A DNA stretch of 64,000 nucleotides from assembly GCF_023707985.1 (NCBI RefSeq), contig NZ_BRCF01000010.1:27842-91841 (forward strand), in the 5' to 3' direction. This document shows, one piece after another, positions 25,223-33,242 of this stretch. The notes below the pieces were generated by a model that ran no database searches, had not been told where the DNA came from, and saw nothing but the letters and a program-made list of their open reading frames with translations. The position numbers and the translations under genes are program-made. The stretch comes from Sporosarcina sp. NCCP-2716 (GTDB lineage: Bacteria; Bacillota; Bacilli; Bacillales_A; Planococcaceae). Each line of letters starts with the position of its first letter. Positions within the stretch are counted from its first letter, which is position 1.

Positions 25223-25561
25223 ATGTTTGAAAATAATCGTGATCGCGGTAAAATCAAATGGACGGCAATGATGCTTCCTGAGCATATCGCCATGCTGCGC
25301 GACTGGCATGCAGAGGATGGCAGGGTGCCGCAGCCTATACTTACGGATTTTGAACTGGAGGAAATCCAACTGCAGTTAGAGTCAGCAAAACTTCGGCGAT
25401 GCATTGCACAAGTCAGCATCTGGAGTGATGACAAGATATCCAGCTACATAGGAACCATTGAAGAAATCGACATTCGTAACCGGCTCATCGTATTAGAGGA
25501 TCCATTCTGTATCGAACGGATTCCAGCTGATCTGATCATCGCTGTGCAACATTTAGATTAA
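25223..25561 (+). CDS. YolD-like family protein
   Basis: A 112-residue full-length YolD-like protein: DRGKIKWTAMMLPEHIAML at the start, then the DFELEEIQLQLESAK helix and a beta C-terminus (YIGTIEEIDIRNRLIVLED). YolD-like genes are usually next to Y-family polymerases of the UvrX/YqjW type, and yolD itself lies in prophage SPbeta. No polymerase is visible here. GAAGGGG lies 8 bases before the ATG. A terminator follows. Confidence 0.75.
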   Translation: MFENNRDRGKIKWTAMMLPEHIAMLRDWHAEDGRVPQPILTDFELEEIQLQLESAKLRRCIAQVSIWSDDKISSYIGTIEEIDIRNRLIVLEDPFCIERIPADLIIAVQHLD

Positions 25562-25593
25562 CAGCTGGATGCAACTCTGGCCTGTGAATCTAA

Positions 25594-25628
25594 AAAGCAA
25601 CCAATCCAACAGTGGACGGGTTGCTCTT
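25594..25628 (+). terminator. Terminator after YolD gene
   Basis: AGCAACC (25596-25602) pairs with GGTTGCT (25619-25625), followed by a short T-rich end. Confidence 0.7.
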
Positions 25629-25828
25629 TCATTGGCTGAGCTTCGTTATCTTTTGAAAAATAACAGAAAGAAAACTAATGTTGTAAGGCAAGTGAAGTTC
25701 AGAATATCTTTTTCTGCGAAACAACATAATTCAACACTATCGAATAGATACGAAATTACGTTCTGCTTTTGTCTGATTAAGGGCGTCAACTTATGGGCGG
25801 CATGATGTAAGCCAGCCCGCTTCACAAT
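25629..25828. other. AT-rich spacer at the probable prophage right border
   Basis: I see no convincing gene; short open frames here have no ribosome site and no recognisable sequence. The right attachment site may lie here or in the following repeat stretch, but its partner is outside the window and no tRNA gene marks it. Confidence 0.4.
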
Positions 25829-25866
25829 AAAACGCCAGTCCTCTTAATCGAGGGCTGGCGTTTTTG
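25829..25866. terminator. Strong, possibly bidirectional terminator
   Basis: ACGCCAGTCCTC pairs with GAGGGCTGGCGT (one wobble), flanked by an A run and TTTTT. Confidence 0.88.
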
Positions 25867-25912
25867 CTTGTCCGGGTGCGGGTGAACCCTGGCTATGTGA
25901 ATTGGCCGGGGT

Positions 25913-25996
25913 CGGCTGACCGCTCGATACTGGCGGCTAACCGATCCATTCCAGCGGCTGACCGATCAATTCCCCCGGCTAACCGCTCAATCCCCC
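25913..25996 (+). repeat. 21-bp tandem repeat array, four units
   Basis: Units start at 25913, 25934, 25955 and 25976, each beginning CGGCTGACC or CGGCTAACC, followed by a GATC- or GCTC-type core and ATxCCxx. A decayed fifth unit (ACGCTCCATTCCCC) follows. The core matches arrays at 31349 and 52870. Confidence 0.85.
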
Positions 25997-26138
25997 ACGC
26001 TCCATTCCCCAAGTCCACCCCCAACATTGTGACAATCCAGCAAACCCCGAAACTTTCCGCCATAGTTTCCCGTTAAACAAGTGTGATCGCACGCAAGCGC
26101 AGCAACAAGGCGCCGTGCAGCAGAAAGGGTTGAAAGTC

Positions 26139-26585
26139 ATGGATCTATCCATTCATGACGTAACAGCAAGTAATTACCGGGAGATCCTGCAGCTGCAAGT
26201 GGCGGATTCCCAAAAGGGCTTCATTGAAACGCCGTATCAATGTCTGGAGGACTCCGTGACATGGAAACAGTTCCGGCCGGTCGGTCTATACGCGGGAGAA
26301 ACGCTCGTCGGCTTTGCCATGTACGGATTGTTTGAAGAGGAGGGACTGGCGGGACGTCTGTGGATCGACCGTCTGCTGATCGATGTCCGCTATCAGGGGC
26401 AGGGCTATGGGAAAAGGTTCATGGTCCTGCTGATCGCCCATGTACTCGAGCAATATGGGCAGCAGCCGATCTATTTGAGTGTCTATCCGGATAACATGAA
26501 CGCAATCCGGCTCTATGAGCAACTCGGGTTTTCATTCACCGGGGAATTGGATGAACACGGCGAGCACATCATGAAAAAAAGCTGA
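26139..26585 (+). CDS. GNAT family N-acetyltransferase
   Basis: A 148-residue acetyltransferase. The acetyl-CoA loop is VRYQGQGYGKRFM near residues 84-96. The C-terminal NMNAIRLYEQLGFSFTGE is the usual GNAT end. The early LQVADSQKGFIETPYQCLED and WKQFRPVGLY parts resemble the spermine/spermidine acetyltransferase (BltD/PaiA) branch, so a polyamine substrate is possible but unproven. ATG 26139 follows AAAGGG by 9 bases. It is the first chromosomal-type gene after the prophage. Confidence 0.82.
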   Translation: MDLSIHDVTASNYREILQLQVADSQKGFIETPYQCLEDSVTWKQFRPVGLYAGETLVGFAMYGLFEEEGLAGRLWIDRLLIDVRYQGQGYGKRFMVLLIAHVLEQYGQQPIYLSVYPDNMNAIRLYEQLGFSFTGELDEHGEHIMKKS

Positions 26586-26598
26586 CATCCCCGAAAAT

Positions 26599-26648
26599 GA
26601 AAAAGCTGCCGGGCACCAAGTGGAACACGAGGTGCCCGGCAGCTTTTG
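26599..26648. terminator. Bidirectional terminator between GNAT and MFS genes
   Basis: AAAAGCTGCCGGGCACC pairs perfectly with GGTGCCCGGCAGCTTTT around a 13-base loop. It serves the GNAT gene on + and the MFS gene on -. Confidence 0.93.
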
Positions 26649-26693
26649 CCGTACGGGTTGTACATATGCGGACCGAATGGACGCTGATGGGTA

Positions 26694-27950
26694 TCAGTTC
26701 CAGTGTCCTTGGTCGACCAGTTTCTTCTTGCTCGTGAAGGCGAACAGGACGGCCAGGATGTTGACGATGAACATCCCTACAATGATCCACAGGACGATCG
26801 TATATGTGCCTGTGAAGTCGTAGATGTAGCCATAAGCCGGAAGCGCGATGATCGAAGCGACGGCTAATCCGAGTGATGCCAGCGAGTAGATCTGGCTGTA
26901 GTCTTTGCTGCCGAACAGGGTCGCTGTCAATGCCGGAGCCAGCGTACCGATCGAAGCGATCATGAAGCCGAGGAGGACCGCTGCCACCATGATGAACCCT
27001 GAAACATTTGCGAAGAACAACAGCATGAGAACCGCTGCGCCACCTAAAATCATAGCGAGCAGAGACGTGTTCTTAGAGCCGATTTTATCGCTGAGAATTC
27101 CGAGGATCAGGGAGCCCAACAAGACGCCGATCATGTAAACTCCCATGACCGTACCAGAGAATTCCACGGAATAGCCTTTATTCGCAAGGAATGTCGGGAT
27201 GTGGATCGAAAAGCTTCCGATTGCAGTGATCAGGAAGAAGAAAAGGGCCAGCGAGTAGAAGGCGCCGGATTTGCGGGCAACCGCAATTGAGATCCCTTTT
27301 TCGCTTTCGTTTTCAGCAGCTTCCCCGTTTTCAACAGCAGCCGAAGCGCCGTATGGCAGTAAGCCTTTTTCTTTTGGAGACTTCTTGATCAGCAGAAGGA
27401 TGACCGGAATGACGATGATCAGCACGGCCAATCCGACGAAGATGTACGACTGGCTCCACCCTTTGCTGGCAATGAGATTACCGACAACGGGTTGTGTTAC
27501 CGCCCCGATTGCCCCGGAAGCCGCTCCCATGATACCGAGCGCCAGTCCGTTGCTTTTCTTGAACCATGAGTTGATCAGCACTGGACCGGCGATGACGGTG
27601 ATGAACACTCCGCCGATTGCCAATGGAATCGCGAGAATGTACCAGCCCCAGATGGAACTCATTAAACCGAATGCGGCAAACGAACCCGCTTGCAAAAGAA
27701 TTGCGACGACCAGCAATCCTTTGATATTATACTTGGCCATTAGCTTACCGCCAATTGGCAGGAAGAACAAGGTCACGATTGATGAAATACTCAAATACAG
27801 GGTTAAGTTACCGATACCGACGCCTAGATCTTTGGAAACCGGACTGATGAACAGACCTGCAGTATTGTTCAGTGCTCCCTTGCCAAGACCGACCATCAGA
27901 CAGAGACCTACGAGAATCAACCACGCATAATGCATCTTACTTTTTGCCAT
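26694..27950 (-). CDS. MFS transporter, oxalate:formate antiporter (OxlT)-like
   Basis: A 418-residue inner membrane carrier with 12 predicted membrane helices. HYAWLILVGLCLMVGLGKGA at the start and the sequence around FKKSNGLALGIMGAASG are typical of the OxlT/monocarboxylate subgroup. A hydrophilic central loop (residues about 195-225, Glu-rich) separates the two halves. AGAAGGG lies upstream of the start. The substrate is probably a small carboxylate, not determinable from sequence. Upstream on the same strand is a very AT-rich stretch with a TATAGT box. Confidence 0.85.
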   Translation of the reverse strand: MAKSKMHYAWLILVGLCLMVGLGKGALNNTAGLFISPVSKDLGVGIGNLTLYLSISSIVTLFFLPIGGKLMAKYNIKGLLVVAILLQAGSFAAFGLMSSIWGWYILAIPLAIGGVFITVIAGPVLINSWFKKSNGLALGIMGAASGAIGAVTQPVVGNLIASKGWSQSYIFVGLAVLIIVIPVILLLIKKSPKEKGLLPYGASAAVENGEAAENESEKGISIAVARKSGAFYSLALFFFLITAIGSFSIHIPTFLANKGYSVEFSGTVMGVYMIGVLLGSLILGILSDKIGSKNTSLLAMILGGAAVLMLLFFANVSGFIMVAAVLLGFMIASIGTLAPALTATLFGSKDYSQIYSLASLGLAVASIIALPAYGYIYDFTGTYTIVLWIIVGMFIVNILAVLFAFTSKKKLVDQGHWN

Positions 27951-28183
27951 AATTCTATCTCCACACCCTTCTTGGAATTATGTTGCCGCGACTAGTTTAA
28001 CCAACATACTATACCATAAAATAAATTAGTTAGTCATTAAAACATTTATTTATAATTTTCAACTTTATTTATTAAAATAGAAATTAACGACTATTGTGGT
28101 GGGTAATCTACTTGGTGTGTATGAGAACATTGAAAAAGGGTGAAGATAAAAATTATAAAAATACAAACTGTAAAATTGCACAA

Positions 28184-28222
28184 AAATACGCCGGCCGTCC
28201 GTTAAGGACAGCCGGCGTATTG
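28184..28222. terminator. Terminator downstream of the dus gene
   Basis: AATACGCCGGC and GCCGGCGTATT pair, extended by GTCC/GGAC around a short loop; flanking A and T residues. Confidence 0.85.
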
Positions 28223-28231
28223 TGTGGACCC

Positions 28232-29197
28232 TCATTCTTCGAATGTGAATCTGTCCAGCAGTGCTCTTACTTCATCCGTCGTCTCTGTGCTCATCAGCTG
28301 GTTGCGCAGCTCACCTGCGCCGCGGAAGCCTTTGACGTAAATCTTGAAGAACCGGCGGAGCGGCTTGAATGGACGCGGCTCCAGCTCCGTCGAATACTTG
28401 TCGAACAGATCCAGATGCAGCCGCATGAGGCCGAGCAGTTCCTCGCTCGTATGCTCTCGCGGTTCCGTCTCGAACGCAAACGGATTCTTGAAGATGCCGC
28501 GGCCGATCATAACGCCGTCAATGCCGTATTTCTCAGCAAGCTCCATCCCTGTCTTCCGATCGGGGATATCGCCGTTGATCGTCAGCATTGTATCCGGAGC
28601 GATTTCGTCGCGCAGCTTCTTGATCTCCGGGATTAGTTCCCAGTGGGCGTCGACCGCGCTCATTTCCTTACGAGTGCGCAAGTGGATCGACAGGTTGGCG
28701 ATGTCCTGCTTCAGGACGTGCGTCAGCCACTCGCGCCATTCCTCCACTTCCGTATAGCCGAGGCGCGTCTTGACGCTCACCGGCAGACCGCCGGCTTTGG
28801 CGGCTTCGATTATGGCGGCGGCCGTTTCGGGATGATTGATCAGCCCGCTGCCTTTGCCTTTCGCAGCGACGTTCGGCACAGGACAGCCCATGTTGAGGTC
28901 GACGCCTTTGAAGCCGAGCTCCGCCATGCCGATACTCATCAGGCGGAAAAACTCCGGTTTGTCGCCCCAGATATGCGCGACCATCGGCTGTTCGTCCTCC
29001 GTGAACGTCAGCCGGCCGCGGACACTGTAGATACCTTCCGGATGGCCGTAGCTCTCCGTGTTCGTGAATTCGGTGAAGAAGACGTCGGGACGCGCTGCTT
29101 CACTGACGACGTGACGGAAGACGACATCCGTCACATCCTCCATCGGTGCCAATATGAAAAACGGGCGCGGCAGTTCACGCCAGAAATTGTTTGTCAT
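28232..29197 (-). CDS. dus: tRNA-dihydrouridine synthase
   Basis: FMN-dependent reductase of uridine in tRNA D loops, 321 residues. FMN and active-site motifs are visible: LAPMEDVTD at the start, [20 protein letters not shown] with the catalytic Cys near residue 105, VKTRLGY, SIHLRTR, and the phosphate loop [12 protein letters not shown]. The C-terminal helical domain is complete. The sequence is of the DusC-like class seen as an extra copy in Bacillales. It is transcribed alone. Confidence 0.92.
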   Translation of the reverse strand: MTNNFWRELPRPFFILAPMEDVTDVVFRHVVSEAARPDVFFTEFTNTESYGHPEGIYSVRGRLTFTEDEQPMVAHIWGDKPEFFRLMSIGMAELGFKGVDLNMGCPVPNVAAKGKGSGLINHPETAAAIIEAAKAGGLPVSVKTRLGYTEVEEWREWLTHVLKQDIANLSIHLRTRKEMSAVDAHWELIPEIKKLRDEIAPDTMLTINGDIPDRKTGMELAEKYGIDGVMIGRGIFKNPFAFETEPREHTSEELLGLMRLHLDLFDKYSTELEPRPFKPLRRFFKIYVKGFRGAGELRNQLMSTETTDEVRALLDRFTFEE

Positions 29198-29396
29198 GAT
29201 CCAACCCTCTCAATGTACCGGATGCGCAGTTGCCCGCCATCCTCAAAAATAAAAAGCAGATACGCTCTGCCGTCTTTCTATTTATACCACGTTTCAAGCA
29301 GTTTTATCAATAAACCGGCCGCGGCCGAATCCGTAATCGTGCCGGCGTGCGTGTCCGGACTGATTAACAATCGTCACATACGGCAAACGGTCTGTA

Positions 29397-29425
29397 TTGA
29401 ATGTCAGCCGGCAATCTTCTATAAT
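29397..29425 (+). promoter_or_regulatory. Sigma-A promoter of the rsbQ-like/GGDEF operon
   Basis: TTGAAT (29397-29402), 17-base spacer, TATAAT (29420-29425), about 88 bases before the hydrolase start. It is the main feature of the 315-base gap between the divergent dus and hydrolase genes. Confidence 0.72.
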
Positions 29426-29512
29426 AGGATTAGTAACATTGCCCTATAAATGAATGAGAGAATAGATGTACTAAAGACTGGTTTTTATTGACCGGGAAAA
29501 GAAGGAGGCAGC

Positions 29513-30337
29513 ATGATGAACCAAACTACCCTGAAACGGCATGCCGTCCGTATATCCGGGGCTGGGCCGAAGACAATCGTGTTCGCTCCGGGATTCGGCT
29601 GCGATCAGACGATGTGGAGGCTGGTGGCGCCCGCATTCGAGAAGCAATTCCGTGTCGTCCTGTTCGATTACGTCGGCTCCGGGAAATCGGACTACCAAGC
29701 CTATTCCTCGGAAACGTACAGCACGCTCGAGGGATACGCACAGGATATTGTGGCCATCATCGAAGCGCTCGGTGACGGGAAGGTGATATTTATCGGCCAC
29801 TCGGCGGGCGGTACGATCGGTATGCTGGCATCCATTCTCGCCCCTGAGCGGTTCGAGCGCCTGATCATGCTCGGGCCATCCTCCTGTTACGTCAATGCCC
29901 CGCCTGATTATGCCGGCGGCTTCGAAAGGGAGGAGCTCGAAGCGCTGATCGGCATGATGGACCTGAATTACATCGGCTGGGCGAAGTATTTGTCGCAAGC
30001 CGTCATGCAGAACGCCGACCGGCCGTCGCTTGCGGGGGAGCTGGAAGAGAGTTTCTGCTCAACGGATCCGCTCGTCGCCCGGGAGTTCGCGCAAGCGGTA
30101 TTCTTTTCGGATTATCGGGACAGGCTTCAGCACGTGAAGGTACCGTCACTCATCCTGCAATGTGCGGAGGACATCATCGCGCCGGAATCGGCGGGTGCGC
30201 ATATGCATGAGGGGATAGCCGGCAGCACCTTTATGAAGATGGCGGCGACCGGTCACTGCCCGCACATGAGTCACCCGGAGGAGACGATCCGGCTTATTTT
30301 TAACTACTTGGAAAAAGAAGGTATGCTGGATGGATGA
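29513..30337 (+). CDS. RsbQ-like alpha/beta hydrolase
   Basis: A 274-residue hydrolase of the RsbQ/KAI2 type. The nucleophile Ser is in GHSAGG (near residue 97). The acid is in QCAEDIIAP, and the His is in ATGHCPHMSHP, which matches RsbQ. In Bacillus subtilis RsbQ works with the PAS-domain phosphatase RsbP in energy-stress signalling. Here the next gene also begins with a PAS domain but ends in GGDEF. Tandem ATG codons at 29513/29516 follow AGGAGG; 29516 has the better spacing. It overlaps the next gene by 8 bases. Confidence 0.85.
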   Translation: MMNQTTLKRHAVRISGAGPKTIVFAPGFGCDQTMWRLVAPAFEKQFRVVLFDYVGSGKSDYQAYSSETYSTLEGYAQDIVAIIEALGDGKVIFIGHSAGGTIGMLASILAPERFERLIMLGPSSCYVNAPPDYAGGFEREELEALIGMMDLNYIGWAKYLSQAVMQNADRPSLAGELEESFCSTDPLVAREFAQAVFFSDYRDRLQHVKVPSLILQCAEDIIAPESAGAHMHEGIAGSTFMKMAATGHCPHMSHPEETIRLIFNYLEKEGMLDG

Positions 30338-31337
30338 ACGGCTTGACCACGCACCGTGCGGGTTTCTCTCAATGGCGGACGACGGACGGATAACGGAAGT
30401 GAACCAGACGCTGTGCGGACTGCTCGGCTATACACGGGGAGAACTGGAAGGCCGGCTCGTCAGCCTTCTCATGAAACGCGAGAGCATCGCATTCTACCAG
30501 CTCTATTTCGTTCCGATGATCCGCATGCAGGACAAAGTGGAGGCGATGTATCTTGCACTCCTGTCCAAATCCGGTGAGGAGGTGCCCGTGCTGCTGAATG
30601 CGTGCCGCCGGATCGGCAGCGGCGGCCCGGAGATCGACTGCGGCAGCCCGGAGATCGACTGCATCTGTTTCCCGATGAAAGAGCGCTATGAGTACGAAAA
30701 GGCGCTGCTGACCGTGAAGCAGGAAACGGATGAACGCAACCGGCTGAAGAAAAAGCAGATCGCCGAGCTGGAATGTCTACAGAAGGAATTGGAGGCCAAG
30801 CAGCAGGAATTACTCGTCGTGAACGACAAACTCCGGAAGCTGGCGGACACCGACGGACTGACAGGGCTCCGGAACCGGCGCAGTTTCCATGAACACTTGA
30901 CGGAAGCCGTCCGTCACTCGGAAGAAAGCAGGCAGCCGGTCTCCCTCCTGCTGATCGATATCGATAACTTCAAACTCATCAATGACACATACGGCCATCT
31001 CGTCGGCGACAGCGTCTTACAGGAAATGGGCCGGCTTCTCACGGAAGAAGCAGGGACTGACAATGTGGCCGCCCGGTACGGCGGAGAGGAATTCGCTCTC
31101 GTGCTGCCGGCGTCCGGGAAATCCGCCGCTGTCGCCCTTGCCGAACGGATCCGCAGCCTTGTGGAAAAGGCCGACTGGGCATCCACCGCTATCACGGTCA
31201 GCATCGGCGCAGCGACTAGCATGCCGGGCAGCACAGAACTCGCCCTGCAGGAAGACGCAGACCGTGCGCTCTACGCGTCAAAAAACGCAGGCCGCAACCG
31301 GGTCACCCATGCAAACCACAGCATCCGTGTGCAGTGA
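30330..31337 (+). CDS. PAS-GGDEF diguanylate cyclase
   Basis: A 335-residue cytosolic enzyme making c-di-GMP from GTP. A PAS domain covers about 1-115 (PCGFLSMADDGRITEVNQTL, LLGYTRGELEG). A coiled coil covers about 130-170 and GGDEF about 172-325. The catalytic motif reads YGGEEF (residues 250-255), so it should be active. The Arg of the inhibitory RxxD site is not present upstream of it. A 7-residue in-frame tandem duplication (GPEIDC/SPEIDC, 30621-30662) lies in the PAS-coil linker. Overlap with the hydrolase gene implies joint regulation. Confidence 0.88.
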   Translation: MDERLDHAPCGFLSMADDGRITEVNQTLCGLLGYTRGELEGRLVSLLMKRESIAFYQLYFVPMIRMQDKVEAMYLALLSKSGEEVPVLLNACRRIGSGGPEIDCGSPEIDCICFPMKERYEYEKALLTVKQETDERNRLKKKQIAELECLQKELEAKQQELLVVNDKLRKLADTDGLTGLRNRRSFHEHLTEAVRHSEESRQPVSLLLIDIDNFKLINDTYGHLVGDSVLQEMGRLLTEEAGTDNVAARYGGEEFALVLPASGKSAAVALAERIRSLVEKADWASTAITVSIGAATSMPGSTELALQEDADRALYASKNAGRNRVTHANHSIRVQ

Positions 31338-31344
31338 TAGCTGA

Positions 31345-31481
31345 GAACCGCTCAAGAACCAGTGCGAACCGCTCAAGCCGCCAGCAGAACGCTCAAGAAC
31401 CAGTGCGAACCGCTCAAGCCGCTAGCGAAACGCTCAAGAACCAGCATAATCCGCTCAAGCCGCATGGCGAAACGCTCAAGC
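31345..31481 (+). repeat. Tandem repeat array with CGCTCAAG core, seven units
   Basis: CGCTCAAG starts at 31349, 31370, 31390, 31411, 31431, 31452 and 31473, so spacings alternate 21 and 20 and form a 41-base dimer unit. Odd units continue AACCAG; even units continue CCGC. The array fills the gap between the GGDEF gene and the terminator of the next gene pair. Confidence 0.9.
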
Positions 31482-31492
31482 AAAGCACGACG

Positions 31493-31531
31493 AAAAATCT
31501 CCCGCTCCTCAAAGAGGACAGGAGATTTTTC
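31493..31531. terminator. Bidirectional terminator between GGDEF and MFS genes
   Basis: AAAAATCTCC pairs with GGAGATTTTT around an 18-base loop that contains a smaller CCTC/GAGG hairpin. Confidence 0.88.
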
Positions 31532-31537
31532 CGTTCA

Positions 31538-32953
31538 TCAGCCATTCGCCGGCCGCCGTTTCGAATCGCGGATCAGGAACGACAGCAGCAGCCCGACAGC
31601 AGCCACTGCGGCAGCGACGAGAAAGGCGACATTGACACCATGGATCTGGCCCGCCACGGTATTGCCGCTGGCAGAAGTGATTGTGATCGTTACGAGGACC
31701 GCTGTCCCCACAGCGCCCGCAATCTGGCGGAACGTGTTGTTCATGGCGGTGCCGTGCGGAATGAGATGGTTCGGCAGCTGGTTAAGTCCGAGCGTCGTCG
31801 ACGGCATCATGACCATGGAGATCCCGAACATCCGGACGGCGTTCAGCACAGCCAAATACGTGAATGTCGTCTCCTCTGTCAAATAGCCGAACAGGAACGT
31901 CGTCACGGTCAGGATGGCGAAGCCGGTCCGCAGCAGCCATCTGGCTCCGAATTTATCGAAAAGCGTGCCGGTCACTGGGTTCATGATCCCGGTGACGATA
32001 GCGCCCGGCAGCAGCATCAGTCCGGAATGCAGCGCGTTGAAGCCGAGCAGGTTCTGCATGAACAGCGGCAGGATGACCGTAGACCCGATCATCGAGGCAA
32101 AAACGATCATGCCGAGGATGGTCGAAAGCGAAAAGACGCCGTATTGGAAGACGCGGAACTCAAGGATCGGTTCCTCCAGTTTCAGCTGCCGGCTGATGAA
32201 CAACAGGAGGGTAGCCGCACCGACCGCCAGTGAGATGAGGACTTGCGGCGACAGCCAGCCGACGTTGCCCGCCACGCTGAAGCCATACAGCAGTCCGCCA
32301 AATCCGAATGACGACAGTACGATCGACAAGTAATCGACCCGCGGATCAGTCTGTTCCGTGACATTCTTCAGCAGGAACCAGGCGGCCGCAATCACGACGA
32401 GTACGATCGGCAGGACGACGTAGAACACGCTGCGCCACGGATGGTTATCGACGAGATAGCCGGACAGGCTCGGGCCGATCGCCGGTGCAAAAGCGATGAC
32501 AAGGCCGAACATCCCCATCGCCTTGCCGCGCTGCTCCCGCGGAAACAGCAGGAACATGACCGTCTGGAGAAGCGGCATCATAATGCCTGCCCCAGCGCCC
32601 TGCAGGATCCGGCCGATCAGCAATATCGAAAACGTCGGCGACAGAGCAGCAACGAGCGTCCCCGCAGCAAAGATGCCGAGAGCAGAAAGGAACAAACTGC
32701 GCGTTGTGAATTTCGCGATCAGGAATGCTGTGATCGGAATCATGATCCCATTGACGAGCATGAATGCGGACTGCAGCCACTGCACCGTGCTTTCGGACAC
32801 TTGGAGATCCCGCATGATCGGCGGGAGCGCTGTCGCTAGCAGCGTCTGGTTCAAGATGGTGATGAACGCGCCAGCCAGCAGGACGGCGAGCAGCGGGATA
32901 TTCTTTTTGAAGTCGAACGTTCCGGAACGTTCCATTGCCTGTGGATTGACCAT
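31538..32953 (-). CDS. DHA2-family MFS drug exporter (LmrB/EmrB-like)
   Basis: A 471-residue proton-coupled multidrug exporter with about 14 membrane helices. Signature parts are FITILNQTLLATALPPIMRD in helix 1, LIGRILQGAGAGIMMPLLQT (motif around helix 4) and the antiporter motif GPSLSGYLVDNHPWRSVFY. The 14-helix DHA2 type fits LmrB/MdrP relatives. It is divergent from the quinone-stress operon and shares its 289-base upstream region, which might place it under related control; no operator is seen close to its own start. Confidence 0.87.
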   Translation of the reverse strand: MVNPQAMERSGTFDFKKNIPLLAVLLAGAFITILNQTLLATALPPIMRDLQVSESTVQWLQSAFMLVNGIMIPITAFLIAKFTTRSLFLSALGIFAAGTLVAALSPTFSILLIGRILQGAGAGIMMPLLQTVMFLLFPREQRGKAMGMFGLVIAFAPAIGPSLSGYLVDNHPWRSVFYVVLPIVLVVIAAAWFLLKNVTEQTDPRVDYLSIVLSSFGFGGLLYGFSVAGNVGWLSPQVLISLAVGAATLLLFISRQLKLEEPILEFRVFQYGVFSLSTILGMIVFASMIGSTVILPLFMQNLLGFNALHSGLMLLPGAIVTGIMNPVTGTLFDKFGARWLLRTGFAILTVTTFLFGYLTEETTFTYLAVLNAVRMFGISMVMMPSTTLGLNQLPNHLIPHGTAMNNTFRQIAGAVGTAVLVTITITSASGNTVAGQIHGVNVAFLVAAAVAAVGLLLSFLIRDSKRRPANG

Positions 32954-33093
32954 AGGGTTTCGGACACCTCATTTGGGATAGAAGACTATAGAAACAAGTA
33001 AATCAGCTGTTCGCATAATTACCTTTCATTAAACAGCCTACCCTTCCTGCGGCCGATAAAAACTACACCCAGTAAAGCGGCCGGACAAAAGAA

Positions 33094-33122
33094 TTGACCA
33101 GAAGAAAATGGCATGGTACAAT
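33094..33122 (+). promoter_or_regulatory. Sigma-A promoter of the quinone-stress operon
   Basis: TTGACC (33094-33099), 17-base spacer, TACAAT (33117-33122). The first MhqR-type box begins at the next base, an arrangement suited to repression. Confidence 0.8.
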
Positions 33123-33140
33123 TACTTTGAATTCAAGATA
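33123..33140 (+). promoter_or_regulatory. MhqR-type operator box 1
   Basis: TACTTTGAATTCAAGATA, an imperfect palindrome around GAATTC. It resembles the ATCT-rich, GAATTC-centred boxes bound by MhqR, the MarR-type quinone sensor of Bacillus. It directly follows the -10 box. Confidence 0.7.
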
Positions 33141-33198
33141 ATAACTTTGGACGGCAATTGATTAATCGAATTGAGCAGTTTCATTTTTTTTACACATA

Positions 33199-33216
33199 TA
33201 CCCTGAATTCAAGATA
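33199..33216 (+). promoter_or_regulatory. MhqR-type operator box 2
   Basis: TACCCTGAATTCAAGATA differs from box 1 at two positions, 76 bases downstream and 27 bases before the start codon. Two boxes may allow looping or tighter repression. Confidence 0.65.
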
Positions 33217-33242
33217 TTGAACGACAAGGAAGGAATGATCGC

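Noticed and set aside
25569..25805. 78-codon frame after the YolD terminator
   Set aside because: Begins inside the terminator, has no ribosome site and no family resemblance.
25913..25996. CRISPR or iteron origin made of 21-bp units
   Set aside because: Head-to-tail units without spacers; no replication initiator gene nearby.
24000..26100. Integrase, excisionase or insertion-sequence transposase marking the prophage end
   Set aside because: None visible; the integration genes must be left of the window, so the right attachment site could not be identified.
28643..29449. + strand open frame opposite the dus gene
   Set aside because: Antisense shadow of a well-recognised enzyme; no start signal.
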